Below are positions 43,742 through 52,336 of a DNA stretch of 64,000 nucleotides, one piece after another. A model generated the notes under the pieces. It saw only the letters and a list, made by a program, of their open reading frames with translations. It searched no databases and was not told the DNA's origin. Made by a program: the position numbers and the translations under genes. Origin of the DNA: an uncultured Lachnospiraceae bacterium (GTDB lineage: Bacteria; Bacillota; Clostridia; Lachnospirales; Lachnospiraceae); assembly GCA_910577955.1 (NCBI GenBank), contig CAJTNC010000013.1:19520-83519 (forward strand), in the 5' to 3' direction. Numbering within the stretch: position 1 is the stretch's first letter; every line of letters starts with the position of its first letter.

Positions 43742-45256
43742 ATGGCAGTTCCGTTGCTGGAAGCAAAAGGATTAAAGAAATCGTTTCATGGCGTTGAAGT
43801 CCTGCATTCTGTGGATCTGGTGTTGGAGAGTGGGAAAGCGGTGGCTTTGGTGGGAGAAAACGGCGCCGGCAAATCCACACTGATGAAAATATTGATGGGA
43901 GAATATAGACCCGACGGCGGCGAGATCTATCTGGCAGGGGAGCGGATAGAATTTCAGAATCCTCATCAGGCGCTTGGCCACGGGATATCCATGATTTTTC
44001 AGGAAATGTCTCCCTTTCCCAATCTGACTGTCACGGAAAATATTTTTGTCGGCAGAGAATGTCAGCGATTCGGATTTTTAAATAAAAAAGAACAAAAAAG
44101 AAAAGCGCAGGAGTTGCTTGAAGGGCTTGGCATCACGTTAGATATCAACAGGAAGGTAAAGGAGCTGACAGTCTCGGAGATCCAGCTTTTGGAGATCGCG
44201 AAGGCGGTATCCTGCGACTCAAAGATCGTTATTATGGACGAACCCACTTCGGCTTTGACGGACAACGAAGTAAAGATTCTGTTTCGGACTATTAAAAATC
44301 TCAAAGAGCAGGGCGTGGCGATCATTTATATCACACATAAGCTGGATGAACTGGATGCGGTGGCGGATCAGGTATGCGTACTGCGTGATGGGGGCATCAT
44401 AAGTGTACGGTCCATAGAGGAAGTGGATCGGGACGTTATGATCAGCGAGATGGTGGGAAGAAAACTTGAGAATATCTATCCGGTTGTGGAGAAAGAAATA
44501 GGGAACACCGCGCTGGCCGTGAAGAACCTTTCGAGGGGAAAGGAGTTTTATGACATCAGTTTCGAGGTGAAGCACGGAGAGATTTTAGGAATAGCGGGAA
44601 TGGTGGGATCCGGCAGAACGGAAGTTTTATCTGCGCTCTTTGGGGTATATCCCGCTGAAACGGGACAGATTTTCGTGGACGGAAAGGAATTGAAGATCCG
44701 TTCGCCGAGAGATGCCATCAGAAACCGCTTTGCGTTCATCCCGGAGGACAGATCCAGAGACGGCTTAAATCTGATGGGATCGGTCCGCTCCAATATCGGG
44801 ATCACAAGAATAGGGGCGAACAGCAGATGCCGGCGCATTCTGGCCGATCGGAGGGCGGAAGCGCGGTGCGCGGAAGAGATGATCGAAAAGATGCGGATCA
44901 AGGTGAACGATCAGGAACAGCAGGTAAATTCCCTTTCCGGCGGAAATCAGCAGAAGATCGTGGTGGCCAAATGGCTGCTCACCGAGCCGGAGATCGTCTT
45001 TCTGGATGAACCCACCAGAGGGATCGATGTGGGGGCAAAATTCGAGATTTATCAGCTGATCCAGAATATGGCGAAAGAGGGAAAGGCAGTGGTGGTGGTC
45101 TCCTCCGAACTTCCTGAACTTCTGGGGATATGCGACAGGGTCATCATTTTGAGAGAAGGAAGGATCGCGGGGGAACTGGATGTCTGTGAGGCTTCGCAGG
45201 AGAAAATAATGTCCGCCATTGTCAATGGACGGCCGGAGGAAAGGGAGCGGGTGTGA
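43742..45256 (+). CDS. Sugar-type ABC transporter ATPase (RbsA/MglA class)
   Basis: 504 residues with two ABC cassettes. The first has Walker A 'GENGAGKST', signature 'LTVSEIQLLEIAKA' and Walker B 'IVIMDEPTSAL'. The second has a degenerate Walker A 'GMVGSGRTEV', signature 'NSLSGGNQQKIVVAKWL' and 'VFLDEPTRGIDVG'. This tandem form is specific to the pentose/hexose CUT2 class. It works with the permease and binding protein that follow, and overlaps the permease frame. Confidence 0.95.
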   Translation: MAVPLLEAKGLKKSFHGVEVLHSVDLVLESGKAVALVGENGAGKSTLMKILMGEYRPDGGEIYLAGERIEFQNPHQALGHGISMIFQEMSPFPNLTVTENIFVGRECQRFGFLNKKEQKRKAQELLEGLGITLDINRKVKELTVSEIQLLEIAKAVSCDSKIVIMDEPTSALTDNEVKILFRTIKNLKEQGVAIIYITHKLDELDAVADQVCVLRDGGIISVRSIEEVDRDVMISEMVGRKLENIYPVVEKEIGNTALAVKNLSRGKEFYDISFEVKHGEILGIAGMVGSGRTEVLSALFGVYPAETGQIFVDGKELKIRSPRDAIRNRFAFIPEDRSRDGLNLMGSVRSNIGITRIGANSRCRRILADRRAEARCAEEMIEKMRIKVNDQEQQVNSLSGGNQQKIVVAKWLLTEPEIVFLDEPTRGIDVGAKFEIYQLIQNMAKEGKAVVVVSSELPELLGICDRVIILREGRIAGELDVCEASQEKIMSAIVNGRPEERERV

Positions 45257-45258
45257 AC

Positions 45259-46263
45259 ATGAAGAAAGAAGAGATCAAAAAAGCAGGGATCAAAAAAGTG
45301 ATATCCAAACTGGGAATCGTCTTTGTGCTGGTGGGGCTGATTATTTTGTGGTCCTGTCTGTCGCCGGCTTTTTTTACCGTGAACAACATGCTGCTGATCG
45401 TCAAGCAGGTCAGCGTCTACAGCATCCTTTGCATAGGAATGACGATCGTTTTGATTACCGGCGGCATCGATTTGTCGGTTGGGTCCGTCGTCGCGCTGTG
45501 CGCGGTGTTTGCGGCTCACTACTGCGCGGGAGATTATCTGGAGACGCCGTTGATCGTTCCGATTGCGATTTCCATTCTGATCGGGATAGCCTGCGGGGCA
45601 ATTAATGGGGCGGGCGTCGCTTTTGCCAGAATCCCACCGTTTATTATGACTATGTGCATGATGTTGGCCGCCAGAGGAGCGGCGTACGTCTACACCAACG
45701 CAAAGGCCATTTTTAATCTGAACGAACGCTTTGTCAATATTTCCAACGGCTTTTTGGGGCGTACATACGGGGCGGACGGTATGATAGAAAATTACGGCAT
45801 TCCTTACATGGTTTTCTATTTTCTGGCGGCGGTGGTGATCGGGGTGGTACTTTTGCATCTCACGACTTACGGGCGCAGGATCTACGCTCTCGGAGGAAAT
45901 AAGTCGGCGGCCAGATATTCCGGCCTGAACACGAAAATGTTGGAGTTTTCCGCCTATGTGGTCAGCGGACTGTGTTCCGGCATCTGCGGATTTCTGATGG
46001 CGAGCCGCATTTCTTCGGGGAATGCCAATACGGCGGACGGTTATGAGATGACGGTTATTTCCGCGGCGGTGATAGGCGGTGTGTCGTTGTCGGGGGGCGT
46101 GGGAACCATGTACGGTTCCATGTTGGGAGTGCTCATTGTGGGCGTGATCCGCAATGGCATGGATATTTTGGGCATCAACACGTATTTTCAGCAGATATTG
46201 CAGGCGGTTATCATTTTTGCTGCGGTATACATTGATGTGCGTGTTAATGGAAAAAAGAAATAA
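45259..46263 (+). CDS. CUT2-class ABC transporter permease
   Basis: 334 residues from the ATG at 45259 (an in-frame GTG at 45253 overlaps the ATPase stop). About 8-10 membrane helices; 'LITGGIDLSVGSVVALCAVF' and 'YALGGNKSAARYSGLN' are the typical CUT2 permease segments. It forms the channel, probably as a homodimer, of the importer encoded here. Confidence 0.93.
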   Translation: MKKEEIKKAGIKKVISKLGIVFVLVGLIILWSCLSPAFFTVNNMLLIVKQVSVYSILCIGMTIVLITGGIDLSVGSVVALCAVFAAHYCAGDYLETPLIVPIAISILIGIACGAINGAGVAFARIPPFIMTMCMMLAARGAAYVYTNAKAIFNLNERFVNISNGFLGRTYGADGMIENYGIPYMVFYFLAAVVIGVVLLHLTTYGRRIYALGGNKSAARYSGLNTKMLEFSAYVVSGLCSGICGFLMASRISSGNANTADGYEMTVISAAVIGGVSLSGGVGTMYGSMLGVLIVGVIRNGMDILGINTYFQQILQAVIIFAAVYIDVRVNGKKK

Positions 46264-46293
46264 ATAAAACAAAAAAGAACAGGAGGAAAAAGA

Positions 46294-47337
46294 ATGAAAA
46301 AGAAATGGTTAGCGATGGTATTGGTCGGTGTGATGGCTCTCAGTCTCTGCGCCTGCGGGAAAGAGACGCCTGCAGCACAAGAACCCGCAACAGAACAGCC
46401 TGCGGAGGAAGCGCCGGTCGAGGAAGCGGACTCACAGGAAGGTGAGACGGGAGAGGAAGGCACAGAGGAGAGTTACGGCAAGATTTTGTTTATCCAGACC
46501 CACAACAACAATTCATTCATGTCCTATATGGGCGAGATGTTTGAGAAAGTGGCGGAGGAAAACGGATTTGAATGCACTCATCTGACTTCGGATTCCGACG
46601 AGGCCACACAGCTTTCCCAGATAGAGCAGGGCGTTGCCAGCAAGGAGTATGTGGGCATAATCGTGGACTGCACCGGAGAGGGCGTAACACAGGGATTCAA
46701 AGAGGCGAAGGAGGCGGGACTCTATGTGATGACGCTTCACGAGGGCGTTACGGACAATACGTATGTGGATGGCATTGTGGCCTGCAGTCTGGCGGAGACC
46801 GGTTACCAGCATATTAAATTAGAAGTGGACGAACTGGGAGATTCTTTCAATCTGGCTATTGTGAACGGTTCGGAAGGACACGGCGCGACGGTGGCGATCA
46901 GAGAAGGCTACGAAAGAGCATTAGAAGAATTCCCGAATATCAATGTGGTGTTTGACGGGGCAGGAAACTGGAACGCGGAAGACGCTATGGAACTGACAGG
47001 AAACTGGTTTTCTTCCGGGACAAAAATAGACGGTATCGTCTGCATGAACGACGGTATGGCAACAGGCGTCCGTCAGGTGATGAAGGACAACGGCGTGTTA
47101 GGCACTATTCCCATCTATTCCAACGACTGCGAACAGGATACGTTAAAAGCAGTGGAAGCAGGGGAGCAGAGCGGTTCCTTTGACATGAATGCGCTGGCGC
47201 AGTGCGAGGCGGCAATCAATATGATGAAGACCTTTGTGACAGGCGGAACGCCGGAGGAGACGGAAGTATATGTAGATCCGCTGCTTGTCACCGTTGATAA
47301 TCTGGAGGAGTACAGGGCAAGTCACGGCGGGTATTAA
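46294..47337 (+). CDS. Sugar-binding lipoprotein of the CUT2 importer
   Basis: 347 residues. Signal peptide ends in lipobox 'LCAC' (Cys at about 22), then a Glu/Ala-rich linker (25-60) and a periplasmic-binding-protein type I domain (about 63-340) with 'ILFIQTHNNNSFMSYMGEMF', 'GVASKEYVGIIVDCTGEG' and 'DGIVCMNDGMATGV'. The ligand is probably a sugar or sugar-derived polyol/acid; the sequence does not fix it. Confidence 0.93.
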   Translation: MKKKWLAMVLVGVMALSLCACGKETPAAQEPATEQPAEEAPVEEADSQEGETGEEGTEESYGKILFIQTHNNNSFMSYMGEMFEKVAEENGFECTHLTSDSDEATQLSQIEQGVASKEYVGIIVDCTGEGVTQGFKEAKEAGLYVMTLHEGVTDNTYVDGIVACSLAETGYQHIKLEVDELGDSFNLAIVNGSEGHGATVAIREGYERALEEFPNINVVFDGAGNWNAEDAMELTGNWFSSGTKIDGIVCMNDGMATGVRQVMKDNGVLGTIPIYSNDCEQDTLKAVEAGEQSGSFDMNALAQCEAAINMMKTFVTGGTPEETEVYVDPLLVTVDNLEEYRASHGGY

Positions 47338-47351
47338 AGAATTCAGTTGTG

Positions 47352-47375
47352 CACAGGCTGCTTAGGCGGCCTGTG
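47352..47375 (+). other. Hairpin between binding-protein gene and Tm-1 gene
   Basis: CACAGGC (47352-47358) pairs with GCCTGTG (47369-47375). No T-run follows. Such hairpins after binding-protein genes often protect the upstream mRNA and raise its level over later genes. Confidence 0.45.
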
Positions 47376-47394
47376 AAGGGGGTATGGCACCGGT

Positions 47395-48627
47395 ATGAAG
47401 AAACGGATTTTGATGCTTGGGACGTTTGATTCCAAAGGCAAAGAGTTTGACTATCTCTATCAGGAACTTTTGAGAAGAGGGGTGGAAGTGATCGCCATGG
47501 ACGTGGGGATATTTGAACCTGTGAGTTCTTTTCCCGCTGCGATCACGGCGAAGGAAGTGGCTTTGGCCGGCGGCGCGCAGTTAAACGAACTGCGGGAGGA
47601 TGGGGACAGAGGTCGTGCCATGAGGGTCATGTGTCAGGGAGCGCGCGCTCTTGCGGTAAAACTGCAGAGAGAGGGAGTTATCCACGGGATCATCGGTATG
47701 GGCGGAGGAGGCGGCACGTCGATTGCGACAACGGCGATGCAGGGACTGCCTCTCGGGTTTCCGAAGGTGTGCATCACGACGCTTGCGTCCGGAGATACCA
47801 GAGAGTATGTAGGCACCAGAGACATTTTGCTGTTTCCCTCCATTGTGGATATCTGCGGCATCAATCGCTTTTCCGCTATGGTGATTTCCAGAGCGGCCGG
47901 GGCGGTCTGTGGAATGGCCGAAAAAGATCCGGTGCCGGATGAAAACGAAAAACCGATCCTTTTTGTGTCAATGTTTGGCAATTCAACACCTTGTGTGGAG
48001 AAGTGCGTGGCTCTTCTTGAGAAAAGAAATTATGCGCCTTTGGTGTTCCATGCCACCGGCGGGGGCGGACGTTCCATGGAGGAGATGATAGCAGAAGGGC
48101 ATGGCAGGGCGTGTTTGGATATCACTACCACGGAGTGGGCGGATGAGCTGTGCGGCGGAATCTTATCCGCAGGACCTCACAGGCTGGAAGGCCCCGGTCG
48201 GGCCGGAATCCCGCATGTGATCGCGCCCGGGTGTCTGGATATGGTAAATTTCGGGAGTTTTGAGACGGTTCCTCTCAAGTACCGGGAGGCCGGAAGGCTT
48301 TTTTACGAGTGGAATCCCATGGTGACACTGATGAGGACCAATGCGCAGGAGAATGCTGCACTGGGAAAAATTCTGGCGAAGAAGGCCAACGAATCTAAGA
48401 TGCCGACGGCGTTTATCCTGCCTCTGAGAGGGGTATCGATTCTGGATGGTGAGGGAGAGCCTTTCTGTGACTGGGAGACGGACCGGGTCTTGTTTGATAC
48501 GATCAAGCGGCATGTGAATCCGGATATTCCTGTTGTGGAAGTGGACGCGAATATCAACGACGATCTGTTTGCCGAAAAAGCGGTGGAACTGTTGTTAAAG
48601 ATAATGAATAAGAATTCAGGTAATTGA
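47395..48627 (+). CDS. Tm-1-like ATP-binding protein (UPF0261)
   Basis: 410 residues covering the whole UPF0261 domain. Clear blocks: 'ILMLGTFDSKGKEFDYLY', 'IIGMGGGGGTSIATTAM' (Gly-rich, probable nucleotide contact), 'TLASGDTREYVG', 'FHATGGGGRSMEEMI' and 'LPLRGVSILDGEG'. The tomato Tm-1 resistance protein has this domain fused to a TIM barrel of the type encoded by the next gene; in bacteria the enzymatic role is unclear. The operon suggests a catabolic step on the imported substrate. The stop codon lies within element copy 4. Confidence 0.9.
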   Translation: MKKRILMLGTFDSKGKEFDYLYQELLRRGVEVIAMDVGIFEPVSSFPAAITAKEVALAGGAQLNELREDGDRGRAMRVMCQGARALAVKLQREGVIHGIIGMGGGGGTSIATTAMQGLPLGFPKVCITTLASGDTREYVGTRDILLFPSIVDICGINRFSAMVISRAAGAVCGMAEKDPVPDENEKPILFVSMFGNSTPCVEKCVALLEKRNYAPLVFHATGGGGRSMEEMIAEGHGRACLDITTTEWADELCGGILSAGPHRLEGPGRAGIPHVIAPGCLDMVNFGSFETVPLKYREAGRLFYEWNPMVTLMRTNAQENAALGKILAKKANESKMPTAFILPLRGVSILDGEGEPFCDWETDRVLFDTIKRHVNPDIPVVEVDANINDDLFAEKAVELLLKIMNKNSGN

Positions 48628-48695
48628 GAAACTCCTGATTGGTATTGTATTGCCGTGCAAAATATACGATGGAAAGCGGAGTTTTGCAATTGCCT
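48618..48695. repeat. Palindromic non-coding element, short copy 4 (78 bp)
   Basis: Ends AGGTAATTGAGAAAC (48618-48632) and GTTTTGCAATTGCCT (48681-48695) are an imperfect inverted pair matching the terminal repeat of the larger elements. Between them is only the left inner segment, GTGCAAAATATACGAT, so the core and right inner repeat are deleted. The stop codon of the Tm-1 gene (48625-48627) is inside the left end, and the next gene's ribosome site begins just after the right end. Confidence 0.7.
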
Positions 48696-48726
48696 GAGAG
48701 AATGGAAGGAAAGGAGTGCATGTTAC

Positions 48727-49554
48727 ATGGCCATTAAGAGAGAGGAAATATTGAGGAGGCTGCGGGAGAATATCAAGGCCGGGCGTCCGATCATCGGTAC
48801 CGGAGCGGGAACGGGGATCAGCGCGAAATTTGAGGAGGCAGGCGGGACGGATCTGATCATCGTATATAATTCCGGCCGTTACCGCATGGCGGGCAGAGGT
48901 TCCAGCGCCGGGCTGTTAGCCTACGGGGATGCAAACCAGATCGTCATGGATATGGCGGGGGAGATCCTGCCGGTTGTAAAGGACACGCCGGTGCTTGCAG
49001 GGGTGAACGGAACGGATCCTTTTAAAGATATGACTTATTTTCTCGGGAAAGTGAAAGAGATCGGTTATTCCGGCGTACAGAATTTCCCTACGGTAGGACT
49101 GTTCGAGGGCAGAATGCGTCAGACTTTTGAGGAGACGGGCATGTCCTACAATCTGGAGGTGGAGATGGTACATATCGCTCATGAGATGGATCTGTTTTCA
49201 TCGCCCTATGCATTCAATGCCGATGAGGCGGTCAGAATGACGAAAGCCGGAGCCGACGTGGTAGTGGCTCACTGCGGCTGTACGGTGGGAGGTTCCATCG
49301 GGGCTGAGTCCATCATGGAGTTAGACGCGGCGGTCAAAGTAATACAGGAGATCCATGATGCGGCTACGGCGGAGAGAAGCGATGTGATCGTTTTGTGTCA
49401 CGGCGGTCCTATTTCCGGGCCGGAAGATGCACAGTACATCCTTAGGAACACAAAGGGTGTTCACGGTTTTTACGGCGCATCCAGTGCGGAGAGATTGCCG
49501 GTGGAAACAGCCATCAGAGATCACATCCGCAAGTTTAAGAGCATCACCTTTTAA
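48727..49554 (+). CDS. PEP-hydrolase-family TIM-barrel protein (PF09370 type)
   Basis: 275 residues from the ATG at 48727, preceded by GGAAAGGAG; an earlier in-frame ATG at 48655 lies inside the repeat element. Blocks: 'PIIGTGAGTGISAKFEE', 'IIVYNSGRYRMAGRGS', 'NGTDPFKDM', 'VQNFPTVGLFEGRMR', 'HCGCTVGGSIG' and 'LCHGGPISGPED'. The family is related to the PEP mutase/isocitrate lyase superfamily and is annotated as phosphoenolpyruvate hydrolase-like without firm biochemistry. Next to the Tm-1 gene it recreates, as two proteins, the domain pair of plant Tm-1. Confidence 0.9.
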   Translation: MAIKREEILRRLRENIKAGRPIIGTGAGTGISAKFEEAGGTDLIIVYNSGRYRMAGRGSSAGLLAYGDANQIVMDMAGEILPVVKDTPVLAGVNGTDPFKDMTYFLGKVKEIGYSGVQNFPTVGLFEGRMRQTFEETGMSYNLEVEMVHIAHEMDLFSSPYAFNADEAVRMTKAGADVVVAHCGCTVGGSIGAESIMELDAAVKVIQEIHDAATAERSDVIVLCHGGPISGPEDAQYILRNTKGVHGFYGASSAERLPVETAIRDHIRKFKSITF

Positions 49555-49646
49555 AAAGGGAAGAGCTGTGCAAAAGTTGTTGCGCAGCTTTTTCCGTATG
49601 TTATACTATAGATCAAAAGACCGTGCGGAGGGAAGAAGGAGAGATT

Positions 49647-50801
49647 ATGAAAGTAGTCATTGCTGTGGATTCTTTTAAAGGCAGTCTTAGTTCCATGGAG
49701 GCGGGGCGGGCCATAGAAGAGGGGATTTATCTGGCGGATCCCGAAACCGAAGTCGCCGTAAGACCTTTGGCGGACGGCGGAGAGGGAACGGTGGAGGCGC
49801 TGATAGGCGGTATGGGGGCAAGAGAGGTGACGGTGTCCGTCACAGGGCCTCTGGGCGATCCGGTAGACTGTCGCTACGGTATTTTGGAGAGAACAAAAAC
49901 CGCCGTGATCGAGATGGCGGGGGCGGCGGGCATTACATTTGTGCCCGCAGATAAGCGCAATCCCCTGTACACGACCACCTACGGTGTGGGGGAAGTGATA
50001 CGGGATGCCATATCGAAAGGATGCAGGCGGTTCATAGTCGGGATCGGCGGGAGCGCCACCAACGACGGCGGAGCAGGTATGCTGCAGGCTCTGGGATATG
50101 ATTTTCTGGATCAGGACGGGAAACAGATAGCGAGAGGCGCAGCAGGGCTTGCCGATCTGAAAACCATTGAGGACGATCGGGTACTGCCGGAATTGTCGGA
50201 GTGCACCTTTCATGTAGCCTGCGACGTGGGCAATGGGCTGTGCGGGAATCAGGGAGCAAGCGCGGTCTACGGTCCTCAGAAAGGAGCCACGCCTTCCATG
50301 ATAAGACAGATGGATAAATGGCTGGGGGATTACGCTGCTTTGGCGAAAGAAAAATTTCCGAATGCCGATCCCGACAGACCGGGGGCTGGCGCTGCCGGCG
50401 GTCTGGGTTTTGCTTTTTTGACCTTTACAAAGGCCGGATTGGAATCCGGGATCAAAATCGTTTTGGAGGAGACAGGGTTAGAGCGGTATATACGGGATGC
50501 GGATCTGGTGGTCACCGGAGAGGGGCGGCTGGACGGGCAGAGCGTCATGGGGAAGGCCCCTGTCGGAGTGGCGGCGTTAGCCAAAAAGTACGGAAAACCC
50601 GTGATTGCATTTGCGGGAAGCGTCACGGAGGACGCCGCTTTGTGCAATCAATTCGGCATCGATGCGTTTTTTCCGATTCTCAGAAGCATCTGCACCTTGG
50701 AGGAGGCGATGGAGCAAGAACAGGCAAAAAATAATCTGCGGGAGAGCGCAGGACAGGTTTTTCGGCTGATCGGGATGCGGATTTACAGAAAAAATCAATG
50801 A
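49647..50801 (+). CDS. Glycerate kinase, GlxK/GarK type
   Basis: 384 residues from the ATG at 49647, after GGAGGGAAGAAGGAG. 'AVDSFKGSLSSMEAGRAIEEG' (split after the first turn), 'PLADGGEGTVEAL', 'GIGGSATNDGGAGMLQALG' and 'VTGEGRLDGQS' are typical of the type 1 glycerate kinase family. It phosphorylates D-glycerate to 2- or 3-phosphoglycerate and so feeds glycolysis. As the last gene of the operon it suggests that the substrate is cut to glycerate. Confidence 0.95.
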   Translation: MKVVIAVDSFKGSLSSMEAGRAIEEGIYLADPETEVAVRPLADGGEGTVEALIGGMGAREVTVSVTGPLGDPVDCRYGILERTKTAVIEMAGAAGITFVPADKRNPLYTTTYGVGEVIRDAISKGCRRFIVGIGGSATNDGGAGMLQALGYDFLDQDGKQIARGAAGLADLKTIEDDRVLPELSECTFHVACDVGNGLCGNQGASAVYGPQKGATPSMIRQMDKWLGDYAALAKEKFPNADPDRPGAGAAGGLGFAFLTFTKAGLESGIKIVLEETGLERYIRDADLVVTGEGRLDGQSVMGKAPVGVAALAKKYGKPVIAFAGSVTEDAALCNQFGIDAFFPILRSICTLEEAMEQEQAKNNLRESAGQVFRLIGMRIYRKNQ

Positions 50802-50818
50802 AAACTTTATCTTTTTCA

Positions 50819-50847
50819 TTGACATTGTCTTAAAGTAATGCTATTAT
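50819..50847 (+). promoter_or_regulatory. Promoter of the infC-rpmI-rplT operon
   Basis: A perfect TTGACA (50819-50824) and TATTAT (50842-50847) with 17-bp spacing; transcription start near 50854. Confidence 0.8.
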
Positions 50848-50854
50848 ATCAAAG

Positions 50855-51023
50855 TGCGATGTGAGAAATCATGCAAAGACGCATAAAAACAAGCAGAGTA
50901 TCCACTCTCACCCTGCGGCGCGGGCTGGCAGGCGTTCAAAGTTTTAAGTTTCAGGATCCGGAGAATGATGACCGGATTTATGGGAGAGCTTAATCTGGTG
51001 GATAGTGCTGCTATCCACTTTTT
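50855..51023 (+). ncRNA. L20-type leader with attenuator
   Basis: The leader ends in a terminator: GTGGATAG (50998-51005) with CTATCCAC (51011-51018) and TTTTT. A second TATCCAC copy at 50899-50905 can pair with the GTGGATA of the terminator, giving a rival antiterminator fold over about 95 nt. Position, length and mechanism match the L20 leader of Firmicutes infC-rpmI-rplT operons, where free L20 binds the leader and stops transcription. Confidence 0.85.
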
Positions 51024-51098
51024 GCGTTTACAGACAACAGATAACGAATGACACGCTGCACATCATTCTTATGTTAAGTTGAGGGGGAGGGAAAGACC

Positions 51099-51605
51099 AT
51101 TAGCGATTATTTCATTAACGAACAGATTAGAGACAGGGAAGTGCGAGTGATTGGTGAGGATGGCGCACAGCTTGGCGTTATGCCGTCGAGGGATGCCATG
51201 AGGCTGGCGGAGGAGGCCGGTTTGGATCTGGTAAAGATCGCACCTACAGCAAAGCCTCCGGTCTGCAGAATTGTTGATTATGGAAAGTTCAGATATGAGC
51301 AGACCAGAAAAGAAAAGGATGCTAAGAAGAAGCAGAAGACCATGGAAGTGAAGGAACTGCGTTTGTCTCCCAATATTGATACGAATGACTTGAACACCAA
51401 GGTGAATGCGGCGAGGAAGTTTTTGGGCAAGGGAGATAAGGTGAAGATCACCCTGCGTTTCAGAGGACGCGAAATGGCGCATATGAATAACAGCAAGCAT
51501 ATTCTGGATGATTTTGCGGGAGCGCTTGCGGATATCGCGGTAGTGGATAAGGCACCCAAGGTGGAAGGGCGGAGTATGACTATGTTCTTAGCACAGAAAA
51601 AGTAG
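51099..51605 (+). CDS. infC: Translation initiation factor IF-3 with an AUU start
   Basis: 168 residues if started at the ATT at 51099, 8-9 nt after a strong GAGGGGGAGG site. This yields the conserved N-terminus '(M)SDYFINEQIRDREVRVI'; the first ATG or GTG in frame (51141 GTG) would remove the conserved 'INEQIR' segment. AUU starts are known for infC in other bacteria, where IF-3 rejects its own start codon and limits its synthesis. N-domain (1-75), lysine-rich linker with 'KDAKKKQKTMEVKE', and C-domain (85-168). Confidence 0.95.
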   Translation: MSDYFINEQIRDREVRVIGEDGAQLGVMPSRDAMRLAEEAGLDLVKIAPTAKPPVCRIVDYGKFRYEQTRKEKDAKKKQKTMEVKELRLSPNIDTNDLNTKVNAARKFLGKGDKVKITLRFRGREMAHMNNSKHILDDFAGALADIAVVDKAPKVEGRSMTMFLAQKK

Positions 51606-51649
51606 TTTCCGTCCATAGAAAATAAAGAGAGTACAGGAGGAATTGAATT

Positions 51650-51847
51650 ATGCCAAAAATGAAGACAAGCAGAGCGGCTGCAAAGCGTTTTAAAGTGACC
51701 GGAACAGGGAAGCTGAAAAGAAATAAAGCTTATAAACGCCATATCTTAACCAAGAAGACCACGAAGAATAAGAGGAATCTGAGAAAAGCAGCTATGACAG
51801 ATGCTACAAACGTAAAGAACATGAAGAAGATTCTGCCGTATTTGTAA
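51650..51847 (+). CDS. rpmI: Ribosomal protein bL35
   Basis: 65 residues, extremely basic. 'PKMKTSRAAAKRFKVTGTGK' and 'HILTKKTTKNKRNLRKA' are diagnostic for bL35 of the large subunit. AGGAGG before the ATG. It follows infC by 44 bp and precedes rplT in the usual order. Confidence 0.98.
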   Translation: MPKMKTSRAAAKRFKVTGTGKLKRNKAYKRHILTKKTTKNKRNLRKAAMTDATNVKNMKKILPYL

Positions 51848-51901
51848 GAGGAAAGAGCAGCATCGAAACAGTAAGAAATCATCGGTTAGGAGGATAAAGA
51901 A

Positions 51902-52255
51902 ATGGCAAGAGTAAAGGGCGGCATGAACGCCAGAAAAAAGCATAACAGAGTATTAAAACTTGCAAAAGGTTACAGGGGAGCGAGATCCAAACAGTACAGG
52001 ATCGCTAAGCAGTCCGTTATGAGGGCGCTGGCAAGTTCCTACGCAGGAAGAAAAGAGAGAAAGCGTCAGTTCAGACGTCTCTGGATCGCTCGTATCAATG
52101 CGGCGGCGAGAATGAACGGTCTCTCCTACAGCAAATTTATGTACGGTTTGAAGCAGGCTGAGGTGGACATCAACAGAAAGATGTTGGCGGATTTAGCCGT
52201 GAACGATGCAGCGGGATTTGCATCTTTGGCAGAACTGGCAAAGAGCAAACTGTAA
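51902..52255 (+). CDS. rplT: Ribosomal protein bL20
   Basis: 117 residues. The basic N-terminal arm 'ARVKGGMNARKKHNRVLKLA' and 'AARMNGLSYSKFMYGL' identify bL20, an early-assembly protein on 23S rRNA. Its free form probably represses this operon through the leader at 50855-51023. GTTAGGAGG precedes the ATG. Confidence 0.98.
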   Translation: MARVKGGMNARKKHNRVLKLAKGYRGARSKQYRIAKQSVMRALASSYAGRKERKRQFRRLWIARINAAARMNGLSYSKFMYGLKQAEVDINRKMLADLAVNDAAGFASLAELAKSKL

Positions 52256-52282
52256 TAGGAATATAATGATAAGAGCAAATGA

Positions 52283-52310
52283 AAATCGGGTGGAGTGCCA
52301 CTCGATTTTT
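52283..52310 (+). terminator. Terminator after rplT
   Basis: AAATCGGGTGG (52283-52293) pairs with CCACTCGATTT (52298-52308) with one mismatch, followed by T. It precedes the dipeptidase gene by 27 bp. Confidence 0.75.
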
Positions 52311-52336
52311 GTATATGGAGATCAGAGGAGGACAGG

